NCBI GenBank assembly: GCA_030278955.1 | Contig: JAOANR010000014.1 | Location: 38,949,453-39,013,452, forward strand | Length of the DNA: 64,000 nucleotides | DNA from: Hygrophila difformis | Taxonomy: Eukaryota; Streptophyta; Magnoliopsida; Lamiales; Acanthaceae | Direction of reading: 5' to 3' | Part shown: piece by piece, positions 1 through 11,223 of the stretch | How positions within the stretch are numbered: position 1 is the first letter of the stretch | Layout of the letters: each line of letters opens with the position of its first letter | Translations under genes and position numbers: made by a program | The notes under the pieces: model-generated | Seen by the model: only the letters and a program-made list of their open reading frames with translations | Databases searched by the model: none | What the model was told of the DNA's origin: nothing

Positions 1-127
1 GAACGGTCCTATGATTTAAAGTGAGCAAAAATAATTTGCTCTAGGTTAATTAAAAAATTGTTTCACCTCGGTGAGTCAGTGTGTGTATATGTATATATAT
101 ATATATTCTTTCTATTATTATTCATTT
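1..127. other. AT-rich flank left of the LINE
   Basis: No gene is visible here. The stretch is AT-rich, with a short TA/TG-type microsatellite around positions 82-106. It is the left host flank of the LINE insertion that follows. Confidence 0.6.
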
Positions 128-146
128 AAAAAAGAAATCACAATCA
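128..146. repeat. Left target-site duplication of the LINE
   Basis: The 19 bases here, ending agaaatcacaatca, recur at 5814-5832 with one mismatch (agaaatcgcaatca), directly after the A-rich tail of the LINE. A long, variable, A-rich duplication is what target-primed reverse transcription leaves. It fixes both ends of the element. Confidence 0.88.
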
Positions 147-179
147 AGGGGTTAATTAAAAATTTCCGCTTTGTAGGCT

Positions 180-1647
180 GTGATGGCGTCTCCTAGGGTT
201 TCTCCGGTCTCTGCATGGGCGACTCCTTCGGATGGTGGTTCAGCGGCGGCCTCGACGACTCATTCCCCTCACGATCCAGGGGGACACTCTCGTTCGTTTG
301 CGGACGCTTTGAAGGGGGACGACTTTGCGGGTGATGCGGAACGTGCGTGGCGCGACTTACCTGCTGAAAAGTTGGTCATCAGGAGTCACGTAGATGGCAA
401 TCCTTCGATCCCAAAATTCGTGATAGATGAATCCATTGAAATCGAGGCGGCCAAAGCATGGGAGGAGGCGTTGGTTCTTAAGGTGCTTGGTACTCATGTC
501 CGATATTGGGTCTTGAAGGATCGCTTGACGCGGCTGTGGAAAATCAAGGGCAACATGCATTTGATCAACGTTGGTTACGGATGTTATGTCGTTCGCTTTG
601 ATTTGGTGACGGACCGAGAAACTATTGTCAATGGCGGTCCTTGGATGCTATTTGATCACTATATTGCGCTTATGCCGTGGTCCAGGGATTTCAATCCTAA
701 AACGATGCAGGTTAACAAGACTCTGGTTTGGGCTCGTTTGAACGACCTTCCTATGCATCGGTTTCGTGAGGATATCTTATGGGCGATTGCGTCAGGCATT
801 GGAGAGATGATAAAGTTTGATTCTTGCACCAGTACTACTTCTCGGGGTCGGTTTGCAAGGGTTTGTGTGGCCCTTGATCTGACCAAGCCTGTCACAGGTA
901 AGTTGCTGGTTAATGACGATTGGATTCCAGTATCCTATGAGGGGTTACACTTGTTGTGCACCAAGTGTGGGCGATATGGACATTGTAGTCGTGACTGTTC
1001 TTTTGTGGAGACCGTGGATGAGGTGAATGGTGAGTCTAGGGTTGGAGTCGGGGATGCTGATGTAAATAAGGAAAAGGTGACGGAGGCAACTCCGGCTGTC
1101 AGGGAGGACTCCAACATGCATGATGTGGTGGCTGTGGATCCTGGTAAAGGGGTTGGTGCTCACCACAACTCTGAACCAGCGTTTGGCGAGTGGTTAACAG
1201 TGGTGCGACGAGGGAATCGGAAGCCCAGGCAGCGGCGGGATAAGAAGGTGGCTGCTGATATCTCAGAGGCTACTCCGGCACCTGAGGAAGGTTCTGCTCA
1301 TAAGGAAAAAGGGCAAGGCCGTGGTTGAGCAGCCGGTCCGTGTGCTTCGACGGGAGAGAAAACAGGAGACCAGTAAGGCGTTGGATTTGGTGCCCTACAC
1401 AGGTGAGGGGGACCAGCAACAGAAGATGGTCCACGGCTCGAAACGTCTTCGTATGGATGATGAATTTGTGGATTATAGAGTTGAGGAGATTGGGGAATCG
1501 TCTGGGATTCACCCTGATGGTGTCTTGGTGAGCAATAAATATTTGCTCCTACAGGACCAATCGGGCAAACCCCCCGACGATCGGGATGAGATGGATTCTC
1601 GGGATGGTGAGTGTTGGGTTGATGTAGTAGAGGGTGGCTCGCAGTAA
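180..1647 (+). pseudogene. LINE ORF1 (DUF4283 / zinc-knuckle protein), frameshifted
   Basis: The first frame starts at ATG 183 and runs to a stop at 1326-1328. Residues about 60-230 match the look of the DUF4283 domain found in plant LINE ORF1 proteins, with the VGYGCYVVRF and PWMLFDHY stretches. It is followed by a CCHC knuckle, CTKCGRYGHCSRDC, at about 258-271. The reading frame then continues in another phase from about 1310 to the stop at 1645-1647, so one indel near 1305-1312, in an A-rich run, has split the gene. The product would bind the element's RNA. Similar ORF1 proteins end only shortly before ORF2, which supports reading the two pieces as one broken gene. Confidence 0.85.
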
Positions 1648-1677
1648 GCGGTGGGGATTGAATCTTATATTATATTG

Positions 1678-4600
1678 ATGGATTTTACAGACTATTCTAT
1701 AATTGTGTGGAATGTCGGTGGATTAATGAGTAAGACTGTGCAAAGGTGGATGGGGGAACTCCTCAGGGAACACAAGCCCGACATTCTGTGTGTTCTTGAG
1801 CCGCGGGGTTCCTTTTCTCGCCTACATAGCTATTTTGTTCGGCATGGGTACAGTCGCATTGAGGTGCAGGAGGCTCAAGGCATGGGAGGGGGTCTATGGA
1901 TTGTTAAAAAGATGTATGTGGATTGCCAGATTTCTGTATGGGATAGTCGATCACGAATGATTACGCTCGATCTCCTCCGAGGGACAACTAGATGGTTATT
2001 CACGGCCATCTATGCTTTTCCCAACTACCAGTGGCGTAAGACTAATTGGATTGAATTGCAGCAGATTGCACCATTCTGTCCTTGGCGATTGGAATAAAAT
2101 TCTGGACGACGGGGAAGTCCAGGGTGGGGTTTTCTTGGCGGATAGGGCTATGGAATTTCGTGAAGTTGTGGATGCATGTCATCTGATGGCTATTGCTACG
2201 GCAGGTCCATCATTCACATGGTCCAGGATGGCGGGGGGTGGCCGTCGTATTAGTAAGCGGTTGGATAGAGGCTTGGCCAATATTGCTTGGATTAACCGGT
2301 TTGAGGAAGGGCGTATTATTCATCTGCCGAGGATGGGGTCGGATCATTGTCCCCTTAAGCTCGTTTGTGGAGGGAGGTCTCCAACGCAGGGTGTTCGACC
2401 GTTTCGTTGGGAAGCTGCGTGGGGGTTGCATGGAGAGTATAAGGATGTGATCGCCGGCTCGGTCAGGGACGGTGGGACGACGCACACACCTATTCTTGAT
2501 CACGTGCGTACTACGTCTATTGAATTCAACCGGACAAAATTTGGTAATATTCGTGATCGGAAGAGGAAACTCAAGAATAGAATTATTGGAGTCCAGAAAC
2601 GAATGGTGCATGTTGATTCGGCATGGTTGCAACGACTGGAAGTGGAGTTGAAAGGCGAACCTGAGGAGTTATTGAAGCAAGAGGAGATTTTGTGGTATTA
2701 AAAATCCAGAGATCGATGGATGAAATTGGGTGATTGTAACACTCGTTATTTTCATGCCAAAACTCAAGTTCACAGGAGAATGGGCTGCATCTATGGGCTT
2801 CAAGTTGATGGCGAATGGGAATGAACCCTGAAAGGTTACAAAATCACGCTGTCAATTATTTTGAGCAGATGTTTCAATTCACGCCTGAAGATAGGGTAGG
2901 CCGGGGTCTTCCAGCGTTGACACCCTTATCCGAGAATTAGAAGTCTCATTTGGAGGAAGGGGTTACGACCAAGGAGATTGAGGAGGCTCTGTTTTCTATG
3001 AGATCATGGGCGGCGCCGGGGCCGGATGGGTTTCCTGCGGGATTCTACAAGAACTATTGGGAACTACTCCAGCCTTCGGTTGTGAGGTTAGTGACGGAAG
3101 CTGTAACTACGCGTTCTTTTCCAGTGGGTCTATCTCATGCTTATATGTGTCTCCTCCCGAAAGTGGATATTCCCAGTTCTATTCAGCAGTATCGACCCCT
3201 AGTGTTATGTAACTTGCCCTTCAAAATCATCACTAAAGTGCTTGTTCGCCGACTACGTCCTATTCTGCGAGAGGTGATTAGTCCGTTTCAATCGGCGTTT
3301 TTGCCTGGGAGAGGCACAGCCGACAAAAGGCTGCTTTTACAGGAGTTGGTGTCTTCCATGGAGCAATCTCGATCTCAGTGTAATTCTGCTATCTTGAAGA
3401 TTGATTTGGCCAAGGCTTATGATACGGTTCGTTGGGATTTTCTGTCGGAATGCCTTAGCAATATGGAGTTGCCGTCTAGCTGTCACCAATTGATTATGGA
3501 GTGCGTCCGATCTTCGAGCTTTTCTATTCTATGGAATGGGACTCCGGTAGGCAATATTCAAGTTGGACGGGGTTTACGACAGGGCGACCCCCTTTCACCT
3601 TATCTCTTTGTTATCGTTATGGAAAAACTGTCACGCGCTATTATGGAAGAAGTGGACGGTGGGCGTTGGTACCCTATTCGGATCCACCCAGGCGGCATCG
3701 GCATTTCCCACTTGATGTTTGCGGATGACCTTATTTTTTGCTTCGCTTTAACGGGGGAAAGTGTTTTATGCATGGCACAGGTGTTGGAATGATTTGGTAC
3801 AAGGTCAGGGCTCCATATTAATGCTTCTAAGTCTATCGCCATCACTTCTCCTCATGCTACTGCCATAGAAAAAGAATGGCTGGTACACCATTTAGGGATT
3901 CAGGTTGGTTCAGATATCGGAAAGTATCTTGGCTTCCCATTATTCAGGGTCGGATGCGTATAGCTCATTTTGATTTTTTGATAAAGAGGCTGGAGGCCAA
4001 GTTAAGTTCGTGGTCGAGTTTCCTACACAATAAAACGGGTAGAGCAACTAAGGCACGCGCGGTGTTAGCTGCTCTTCCGGTCTATCCCATGCAAATTCAC
4101 TTATTGCCTCAGGGTGTATGTAACAAGGTAGATCAAATTATTCGGCGTTGGATTTGGAAGGGGTCAGAGGGCCGCGGCATCCATCTCCTCAAATGGGACC
4201 GAGTTGCTCGCTCTCGGAAGTCGGGTGGTTTAGGTTTCCGATCGGCTAGGTTGATGAATCTCGCCTTGCTTGGTCGCCTTATTTGGGATCTCTTATTCAA
4301 TACGGATAAGTTGTGGGTTAAAGTTCTTCGTGAGAAATATGGTCTCGCCAATGGTCTCTTTCCGGGGTCGCATTATAGGGGCACCAAAGTTTGGAAGATG
4401 TTGCATAAGGTAGGTGAGGTTTTCCATAAGGGGTATGGGCTTCGTATTGGCAATGGGGCGAGTTCGCTTTGGTATGTTCCGTGGTGGAAGGGAGAGACGC
4501 TATCCAAACAGGTTCCCTATGTCCATTACAATGATATGCATCTTACGATTAAGGACGTTGTGGGTGATGGCCAATGGCAGCTGGAAAATGTATATACGAT

Positions 4601-5624
4601 CATTCCGGAGCATATTAGGGATGAATTAACACGGATGGCAGCCCCGGTGTTAATCCCGCATGCACAGGACACATTACATTGGCGAGGTGAATTGCATGGC
4701 CGTTACTCAGTGCGATCGGGGTATGATTGGGTAGCTGGCCGTGGTGATAATGAGGTAGGCTGGGCTTGGATGTGGACTTCTGGCATACCGGAGAAGTTTG
4801 GGTTTCTATTATGGATGCTCGGGCATGAAGTGCTTCCATGTAATGAATTGCGGCACCGGCGGGGCATGGCGTCTTCGCCTTTATGTTCTATTTGTGGCTC
4901 GGATGTCGATGACTGGAGGCACGCTCTATTCCATTGTTATTGGGCGGCTGATGTGTGGAAGCGCAGTGGGTTGGGGAGTAATGCCAGTCAGAGTGTCGGT
5001 CAAGGAGATACTCGACATTGGCTAGAATGGAGGTTTTGGTTGCATGGGGTTTTCTTCTTGTCAATTCTATGGACGTTACGGGTTGAACGTAACGCTAGGC
5101 TTTTTCGAGGCTCTCGTTTGACCACTGATCAAATTTTGCATCAGGCCAAGTTTATTCAGAATGCTTTGCGATCTCAATTACGGCGGCCTACCGTGAGCAA
5201 GCCTCCTCGTGTTGTCTGTTGGAAAGATCAGGACGATGCCGACTGGATCCTCCACACGGATGGCTGTGTTATACGTGATGAAGGCCGGTCGGGGTTTGGC
5301 GCCGTTGTTCGGAGTGCAGCTGGGGAATGGAGGGCAGGCTGTTGTGGCCAACTTCGTGGGCATCCGATCTTGGAGGTGGAGTTACTGGCGTTAAAGTTTA
5401 GCCTTGAGCTCGCGATGCAGGCGGGAGTGACGTTGAGCCACTGTTACGTTGATTCGTTGGAGGTGGTGCGCTTGGTTAATGGGGTGGTGGAGGTGTGCCA
5501 TCGGTTGTGGCCGATCATATCTGCCATCCGGATTGGCTTGCAAAATATGGAGGGCTGTAGCATGCGGCATGTGTATCGAGAGGGCAATCAAGTGGCGGAT
5601 GCGTTGGCCAAACGTGCAGCTTGA
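1678..5624 (+). pseudogene. LINE ORF2 (endonuclease / reverse transcriptase / RNase H), broken
   Basis: The probable start is ATG 1678. The APE-type endonuclease begins with the IIVWNVGGL stretch, shifts frame near 2060-2090, and continues with a GDWN motif and the C-terminal SDHCPL motif (about 2338-2355). In-frame stops occur at 2699-2701 and 2822-2824. The reverse transcriptase (2950-3792) keeps its core motifs: KIDLAKAYD, LRQGDPLSP and the catalytic FADD at about 3718-3729. A stop at 3790-3792 and a frame change near 3940 follow. The last part (to 5624) holds a zf-RVT-like region around 4880-4960 and a plant RNase H domain, with LHTDG at the start and EGNQVADALAKRAA at the end. At least two frameshifts and three stops make it inactive. 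Confidence 0.9.
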
Positions 5625-5813
5625 TTGGAAGACTTCTACACGACTTGGGCATTTCCTCCAGACGATCTCATTCTTGTGCTTGAGAAGGATGCGATGGGTT
5701 CTACATATCTGCGAACTTAGAGTTTCTTTGTGCTTTGTTTTGTTTTGTTTTTCCCTTTTGTTTTCTTTGTTTTTGTTTTCTATTTGCTCGCCTTTCAGGC
5801 TGTGTCACCAAAA

Positions 5814-5832
5814 AAAAAAGAAATCGCAATCA
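5814..5832. repeat. Right target-site duplication of the LINE
   Basis: Nineteen bases match 128-146 with one difference and follow the A run that ends the LINE. Confidence 0.88.
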
Positions 5833-5851
5833 TAATATAATACGATAAACG

Positions 5852-6218
5852 TTTAATTTTATACATGGAACAAGAACAAAAAAATATCATCAAATTAATT
5901 TTTCATCAATTAATAATACAATCATAATATTATACAATCATAAACGTTTAATATAATACAATCATAATATTATTGATAATTACTAATTTCATCAATTAAT
6001 TTTTCTAACTACCAAAACAGCCATGTAACTATATATTCTATTTTGACCCATTTCGTCTTTGGAGTTTCAGCAAATTACTTTAGGTCCACGAGGCATCTCA
6101 TTAAATTAATTTCGGCATTAAATTCTATAAAATCAAAGTTTTCTCAAGTAAAACTAATAAAAATTTAAAAATTCAAGGATCTAAAATAATTTGATGAATT
6201 GTCTGCATGATGAAATTA
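5852..6218. repeat. Left copy of a direct duplication flanking the CACTA element
   Basis: Positions 5973-6218 match 10267-10512 over 246 bp with about four mismatches by eye. Weaker similarity extends left to about 5852 (right copy from 10209), interrupted by an extra AT-rich stretch with repeated caatcataat in this copy. The left copy ends exactly where the CACTA terminal repeat begins. The right copy continues into different host DNA. Confidence 0.85.
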
Positions 6219-6302
6219 CACTACAAGAAAAAAATGAATTACCGACCGAAAAATGATTCTATTCAATGTGATGACCAATATTGTATTGCATTATAACTTG
6301 CA

Positions 6303-7512
6303 GATATCTGAATCGATTGAAGAGGACTGTGCGCAACAAGGCGCATGTTGAAGGGAGTATTTGCAACGCATATATGGTGAGAGAGGCCTCAATTTTCTGC
6401 TCTCATTACTTTGAGAAGCATGTGTTCACACGTGAGAGGAATGTGCCAAGGAATGATGACGGAGGCATTATTCAATATGATGATAGCCTACCTAGTGTAT
6501 TTACGCACTCCGGACGTGCCCAAGGGAAAGCAACAAAGAGACGACTGTCTGGGGAAGAGTTGAACGCCGTACATAATTATCTCCTCTTAAATTGTAAAGA
6601 GATCGAACCGTACTTCGAGTAAGTTCTAATTATAATCTTTCAATTAGTAAACTATCAGTGTGATTAACATTACTAAAATACTTATCTGGCCAATAGGACA
6701 TTCCAAGAGCAGCTGCTGGAAGATCAACCTGGTCTAAGTGTTACAGATATATGGGCAGCGCAGTCCGCAGACTTTTCTAAATGATTTTTGGATTACGTGA
6801 CCGAATATCCACCCGAGAATCCATGCGTTTACCACGTGGCACAGGGCCCGCTTCCAATTGGTACATCATATCCTATGTACTTTACCAATTGAATGAAATT
6901 TCACACAGAATCTCATGGTAGGCAGAAGTCGACATACAATAGTGGAGTGTGTATCACGTCGGAAGAACAGGGAGACTACTACGGTATCATCGAAGAGATT
7001 ATAGTCATAGAATACTCTGCACTGCCTATCAAGCAGACAACAGTCTTCAAATGCAGGTGGTTTGACCCCCGCGAAGGAATTGGGACACGAACTCATGCGA
7101 ACTATAAGATTGTTGAAATAAACCAGTCAAATCTTTGAACGTATATGAGCCTTTTATTTTTGCTCATCAAGCCGAGCAAGTTTGCTATGTACCGTTCCCA
7201 ACAAACAAACCAGCGGCTAATCGCAATGATTGGTTGGCTGTATGTAAAGTCAAACCACGAGGTATAATAACAGTTAGGCAAGGTGAAGAGGTAGAAGCAT
7301 ACCAGGATGATGTTCCCGAGCATGGTCACATCAACACTGCAAATATCACGTCGACGCGAGAGCCCTTGACAGACGGTGAGGTGCAATATGTTGATCTACA
7401 ACTCAACGAGGGTATTGAATCAGAATCTTCCTTAGGCTCTGATTCTACTTCAGAAGAGACTGGCACCGACGATCCATCACAGGAGACTTCGGATGATGAC
7501 TTCGAAATATAA
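6303..7512 (+). pseudogene. CACTA TNP2 transposase, C-terminal remnant (DUF4218/DUF4216)
   Basis: Only the C-terminal part of a TNP2-type transposase is left. The first piece (6303-6617) holds RYLNRLKRTVRNKAHVEGS, typical of the DUF4218 end, and stops at a GT splice donor. After an intron (acceptor near 6698) the frame continues through stops at 6782-6784, 6889-6891 and 7136-7138 into a DUF4216 domain (KFHTESHG, then FKCRWFDP at about 7050). It ends with an acidic tail at 7512. The catalytic core of the transposase is missing, so the element cannot make its own transposase. Confidence 0.82.
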
Positions 7513-7601
7513 AATGTGACATCTAATTAATGAAATTTAAATAAAGTATATTCTTTGCGTAATATCCTCTTGTATGGTCTAATATTATTCAATTCTTGCA
7601 G

Positions 7602-9405
7602 ATGAGTGACCAAGGGGGTGGCTCTTCATCGGGCACACCGCGTGGGACAGGTTCCCAAAGGCGGGGTTCGGGGACCCCGACGAGGGGTTCTAGACTGGCT
7701 TCTGCTCTTCGGGCGGCCCGGGAGGCGTTTCAGCGCCAGACTGCAGGTATTTATGACAACATGTGTTACATTCATTTTTTTTACTATTGGTTTGTATTTA
7801 CACTTACCATTTCTGGAACAATAGTGAACGAAGCTGGTTCAGAGGAACAGCCCGCAGAGGCACCTGCAGGGACGATGACTCAGGTCCCAGAGACTCCCCC
7901 ACCTCACACTCCAGGTACGAGTAATTCATAATTATAATATTACGTTATTTATTTACTACAATTAAAATGTTTTGTATATTCCTAGGTTCGTCGGGTTCTA
8001 CACAGGGGGCACCTCCAGCCACCCAGTTAGGTCGGGATAGGCTGCTCGTTGAGCCCAGGGACGATGGGGTGTAAGTGTTATGTCTTAGTTCATTCGTATC
8101 AAATTTCCATTGACATTATAACACTTTGGTTTAGATTATATTTTTGTCGGTTTATCTTTATTGTTTTCGACAGCATAGAGTTCTCAAATGCTGTGGTGAG
8201 GAAGATCACAGACATATATCCCATGCGATTAGATATGAATGGGATAAGCTTGGGAAAGGTCTCTCGAGAGACGAAAGATTTCTACTGGAATGAGTTTATG
8301 GTATTTCATAACTGTAAACAAAACCCATTTGGGATTATACTTTCGATTTGTACTTAACTTGATTTACATAACCTGCAGAAAGCAGCTCGTTGGGCGCCGG
8401 AGCACGCTGGAGCTGTGAGGAAGGAATGGGAGAAAAAGAATATCGCTCGGTATTTTATTGTTTTAATTAAATAAATGTTTGCATATCGAATGGCTTCACG
8501 TGTAACTTCACATGTTTCTAAATTTCAGATACAAGGACTACACGCTCGACATAAGGAGCAAGAAGAAGCCCTACCCCGCAGACGAGTTGGTGGCAGAGAA
8601 CTGGAGGCGGATCTGGGATTCCCCGCAATTTAAGGAGAAGTCAAAAAGGGGAAAGCTAAACAGGCGACGGGGACAGGAGGATGCACCGGCCCTCCCAACT
8701 CACACCGCGGGATCAAAGACATTCCTAGCCACAAAAGATAAATTGGTATGTTTAGCATATTTACATTTAATATTCAATTATTTATGTGGATTTTGGCTCT
8801 TGAGTTGTAGTCCTTGAAATCTTGCAGTCTACTGATCTGGGAAGGCCCGTGCATTTGCACGAGGTACACGAGCACACACACACGCGGGGGCACGAGAAGG
8901 ACAATTGGATTCGTGATAGGTCGGCGCAGGTGAATGTAAGAAATCCTACATAATATCACATTTACCTATATCCACTAATTTGGGTCACTATATTATGTTC
9001 TTTACGTATTTCAAATGTTGAATATAGGAGGAGTTCAATGCAGTTACCCAGACATTGAGCCAGAACCCTGAGATTGGGCCTGACTTCGATCCTGACGATG
9101 TCTTCTACGACGTAGCCGGTGGTCACGATAGACGCCACGCTGTATACGGCTTAGGATCGTTGGCCAAGTCGTTTAGGCCCGGAGGCAATTATTCCACCAC
9201 CGCTCCCCCATCTAATTCCACTTATGTGACACAGGAGCAGTTTCAGCAGCTCACAGAGACTATTCAGCGAGTGTCACAGAGACAAGAGACTATGGCCAAT
9301 CAGGTGGAGAGATTGCTAGGAGTCAGAGCCCCTCGATCCCCTGGACACGGAGATGGAGATGACTTTGGAGGCGGCCTGGGTGGAGGTGGTTTGGGTGCAC
9401 ATTGA
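7602..9405 (+). CDS. TNPA-like CACTA accessory protein (Ptta/En/Spm family), apparently intact
   Basis: Eight exons can be read with GT/AG junctions and an unbroken frame: 7602-7746, 7825-7914, 7986-8070, 8174-8300, 8379-8449, 8529-8745, 8828-8935 and 9028-9405. This gives 406 residues. The N-terminus is Gly/Ser/Arg-rich and low complexity. The middle (exons 4-7) resembles the plant Ptta/En/Spm transposase domain, with a conserved YPADELVAENWRRIW-like stretch and Trp/Arg-rich helices. The last exon holds HAVYGLGSLAKS, common in this family, then a predicted coiled coil (QEQFQQLTETIQRVSQRQ) and a Gly-rich end. Such proteins bind the subterminal repeats of CACTA elements and help assemble or regulate transposition. 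The ATG follows directly on an AG acceptor-like site, so an untranslated exon may lie upstream. Confidence 0.72.
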
Positions 9406-9714
9406 GTGTTGAGGGACATGACTTGGTTAGTGTCTTTTTTTTTTTTTTTTATTTATGAGACGTATAGATGTGTCTACTTTGTATAGATTTTCAAGAATAT
9501 GTTAATGTTTTCCGTTTCATACTTTGACATTTCAAATTGCATTTTGGGATTGTCATTATCGTTTTCAACATCTATTGAATTTGGAATGTGAAATGCGTTG
9601 TAGATTTGTGATTGTACATGTGTTTAATTGTTGATGTTTATGAAATGGATTGCCATATTGTGCTGAAGGTGTTGGAAAACATATTGTGGATTATTTGTTG
9701 GTATGGTGCACCCT

Positions 9715-10050
9715 ACAGTTGGGTACCGACCGCACCCCAGACCGCATCCTGGTCGGTAAATTACCGACCGCAGTCCCGACCGCAGGTGCGGTCGGTAAAG
9801 GGTGGACCACGAGGTCCCTTGAGTTGGGTACCGACCCAAAAAACTGGTCGGTAATTTGGTCGGGAAAAATGCCGACCAACCTGCGGTCGGCATTTTGGTC
9901 GGTACGTTTACCGACCACCGAGTTTTTGGTCGGCCCAGAATCACCTACCAAGGGATTCCCGACCGATATTTCGGTCGGGCGTGCGGTCGGGAACCGCGCG
10001 GACGACCCGCTTTTCTTGGTTACCGACCGCATATTGCGGTCGGTAATCGC
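9715..10050. repeat. Subterminal repeat array of the CACTA element
   Basis: About a dozen copies of GGTCGGTA, TACCGACC or the longer TACCGACCGC / GCGGTCGGTA occur in both orientations, often as palindromic pairs. In CACTA elements such words are binding sites for the TNPA-type protein. The complete gene just upstream would be the natural partner. Confidence 0.85.
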
Positions 10051-10066
10051 TGTTTTTCTTGTAGTG

Positions 10067-10208
10067 AACGTTGTTGCGGTCGGTAATACAGTCGGTAAAG
10101 AACCGCCTAATGCAAAACCCCTTAATTTTACTAATACATCATAACAATAGTATGTAGGAATTTTACTTAAATTCTTAAATTGGAGGGGGATTTAACTATA
10201 AAAACCCC
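10067..10208. other. Unexplained segment between the CACTA end and the right duplication copy
   Basis: This 142-bp stretch is absent from the left flank. It starts with two more subterminal-type words (GCGGTCGGTAA at about 10076 and CAGTCGGTAAAG at about 10090) although it lies outside the terminal inverted repeat. It also contains aaccccttaattttacta, which resembles the start of the right duplication copy. It may be filler DNA copied during repair of a break. Confidence 0.5.
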
Positions 10209-10512
10209 TTAATTTTATACATATGGAACAAGAACAAAAAATATCATCTGCATATATATATATATATTGATAATTACTAATTTCATCAATTAATTTTTCT
10301 AACTACCAAAACAGCCATGTAACTATATATTCTATTTTGACCCATTTCGTCTTTGGAGTTTCAGCAAATTACTTTAGGTCCACGAGGCATCTCATTAAAT
10401 TAATTTCGGCATAAAATTTTATAAAATCAAAGTTTTCCCAAGTAAAACTAATAACAATTTAAAAATTCAAGGATCTAAAATAATTTGATGAATTGTCTGC
10501 ATGATGAAATTA
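10209..10512. repeat. Right copy of the direct duplication flanking the CACTA element
   Basis: Matches 5852-6218, best over 10267-10512. It continues into gtcacaatag, presumably the original host sequence. Confidence 0.85.
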
Positions 10513-10812
10513 GTCACAATAGAATAATCGCATGAGTGTTTTGATAATTAGCAAAATTAAAGGACGAAATGGAGTGTTTTGATAATTAGCGAAATTGAAG
10601 AACAAAATTGATAGCTAGCTATCGATAAATAGAGTATGTTTCCGGTTCTTATTTCATATAATTCGGTTATGAAACCCTAAGGATAAGTGTTCCACTCTTA
10701 TGGAGTGTGTACGATAATCTCGACCGGATTAGATCACACACGAGTCACGAGGGAACAACCCATGATTGATTGCAGTCGAATTCTGATTGAGGATTGGTTT
10801 CCTGTCCTAAAA
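10513..10812. other. Intergenic DNA without a visible gene
   Basis: AT-rich host DNA with a short imperfect duplication (gtgttttgataattag near 10537 and 10573). No coding signal was found. Confidence 0.5.
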
Positions 10813-11006
10813 TACTCCCTCCGTCCCACTCCAAATGTCTTACTTACTATTTTTGGATGTCCCATTACAAATGTCTTCTTTCTATAAATAGAAATAATTT
10901 TCCCCTCCAACAACTATGTGGACCCCACTATATACTCACAAACCAACTTTACCTTAATTCCCGTGCCCAACAGTAACAGGACACTTGGGGTGGGACGGAG
11001 GGAGTA
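10813..11006. mobile_element. MITE with CTCCCTCCGTCCCA ends (Stowaway/mariner-like)
   Basis: A 190-bp element begins CTCCCTCCGTCCCA (10815) and ends in the inverse TGGGACGGAGGGAG (to about 11004). It is flanked by TA on both sides. There is no coding sequence. This end sequence is widespread in plant genomes and fits a mariner-type MITE because of the TA duplication. Two diverged relatives lie at 21548-21801 and 26529-26791. Confidence 0.85.
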
Positions 11007-11223
11007 GTTTAAAAAAGAAAAGAAAAAAAAAAAGAAAAGTTTAAGGACTAGTTTGGTCCATGTTCAAACACCTTGCATGCTGTCTGTTTCAATTGTGGGC
11101 TCGACCATTCCTATAACATACAGGCCAATATAATTATTGTGCCTAAATTGTAGGATATATATCTAATATATATATATACCAAGCAAGGGATGAATAGTAC
11201 TGTTCAATGAATAGTACTACTCA

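Larger units (their letters stand above)
147..5813 (+). mobile_element. Full-length L1-type LINE retrotransposon, decayed
   Basis: This is a non-LTR retrotransposon of the plant L1 type, about 5.7 kb long. In order it holds a 5' leader, ORF1 (DUF4283 nucleic-acid-binding region plus a CCHC knuckle), ORF2 (endonuclease, reverse transcriptase, zf-RVT, plant-type RNase H), a short 3' UTR and an A tail at about 5809-5813. Both ends are set by the target-site duplication (128-146 and 5814-5832). The copy is not truncated at its 5' end, which is uncommon for LINEs. Its reading frames carry several frameshifts and stops, so it cannot now move by itself. It is more GC-rich than its flanks. Confidence 0.93.
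6219..10066 (+). mobile_element. CACTA (En/Spm) DNA transposon, 5'-deleted derivative
   Basis: The left end is CACTACAAGAAAAA (6219) and the right end is its inverse, TTTTTCTTGTAGTG (ending 10066). This is the terminal inverted repeat of dicot CACTA elements. Inside are the last exons of a TNP2-type transposase and a complete TNPA-like gene. A dense array of GCGGTCGGTA / TACCGACCGC words lies at the right end, as expected for TNPA-binding subterminal repeats. The left end has only one such word before the transposase remnant begins. The 5' subterminal array and most of the transposase have therefore been deleted. The usual 3-bp target duplication is absent: tta stands on the left and aac on the right. 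Confidence 0.9.

Noticed and set aside
9612..10144. Overlapping frames at the CACTA right end
   Set aside because: They follow the palindromic subterminal repeats in several phases and on both strands; not genes.
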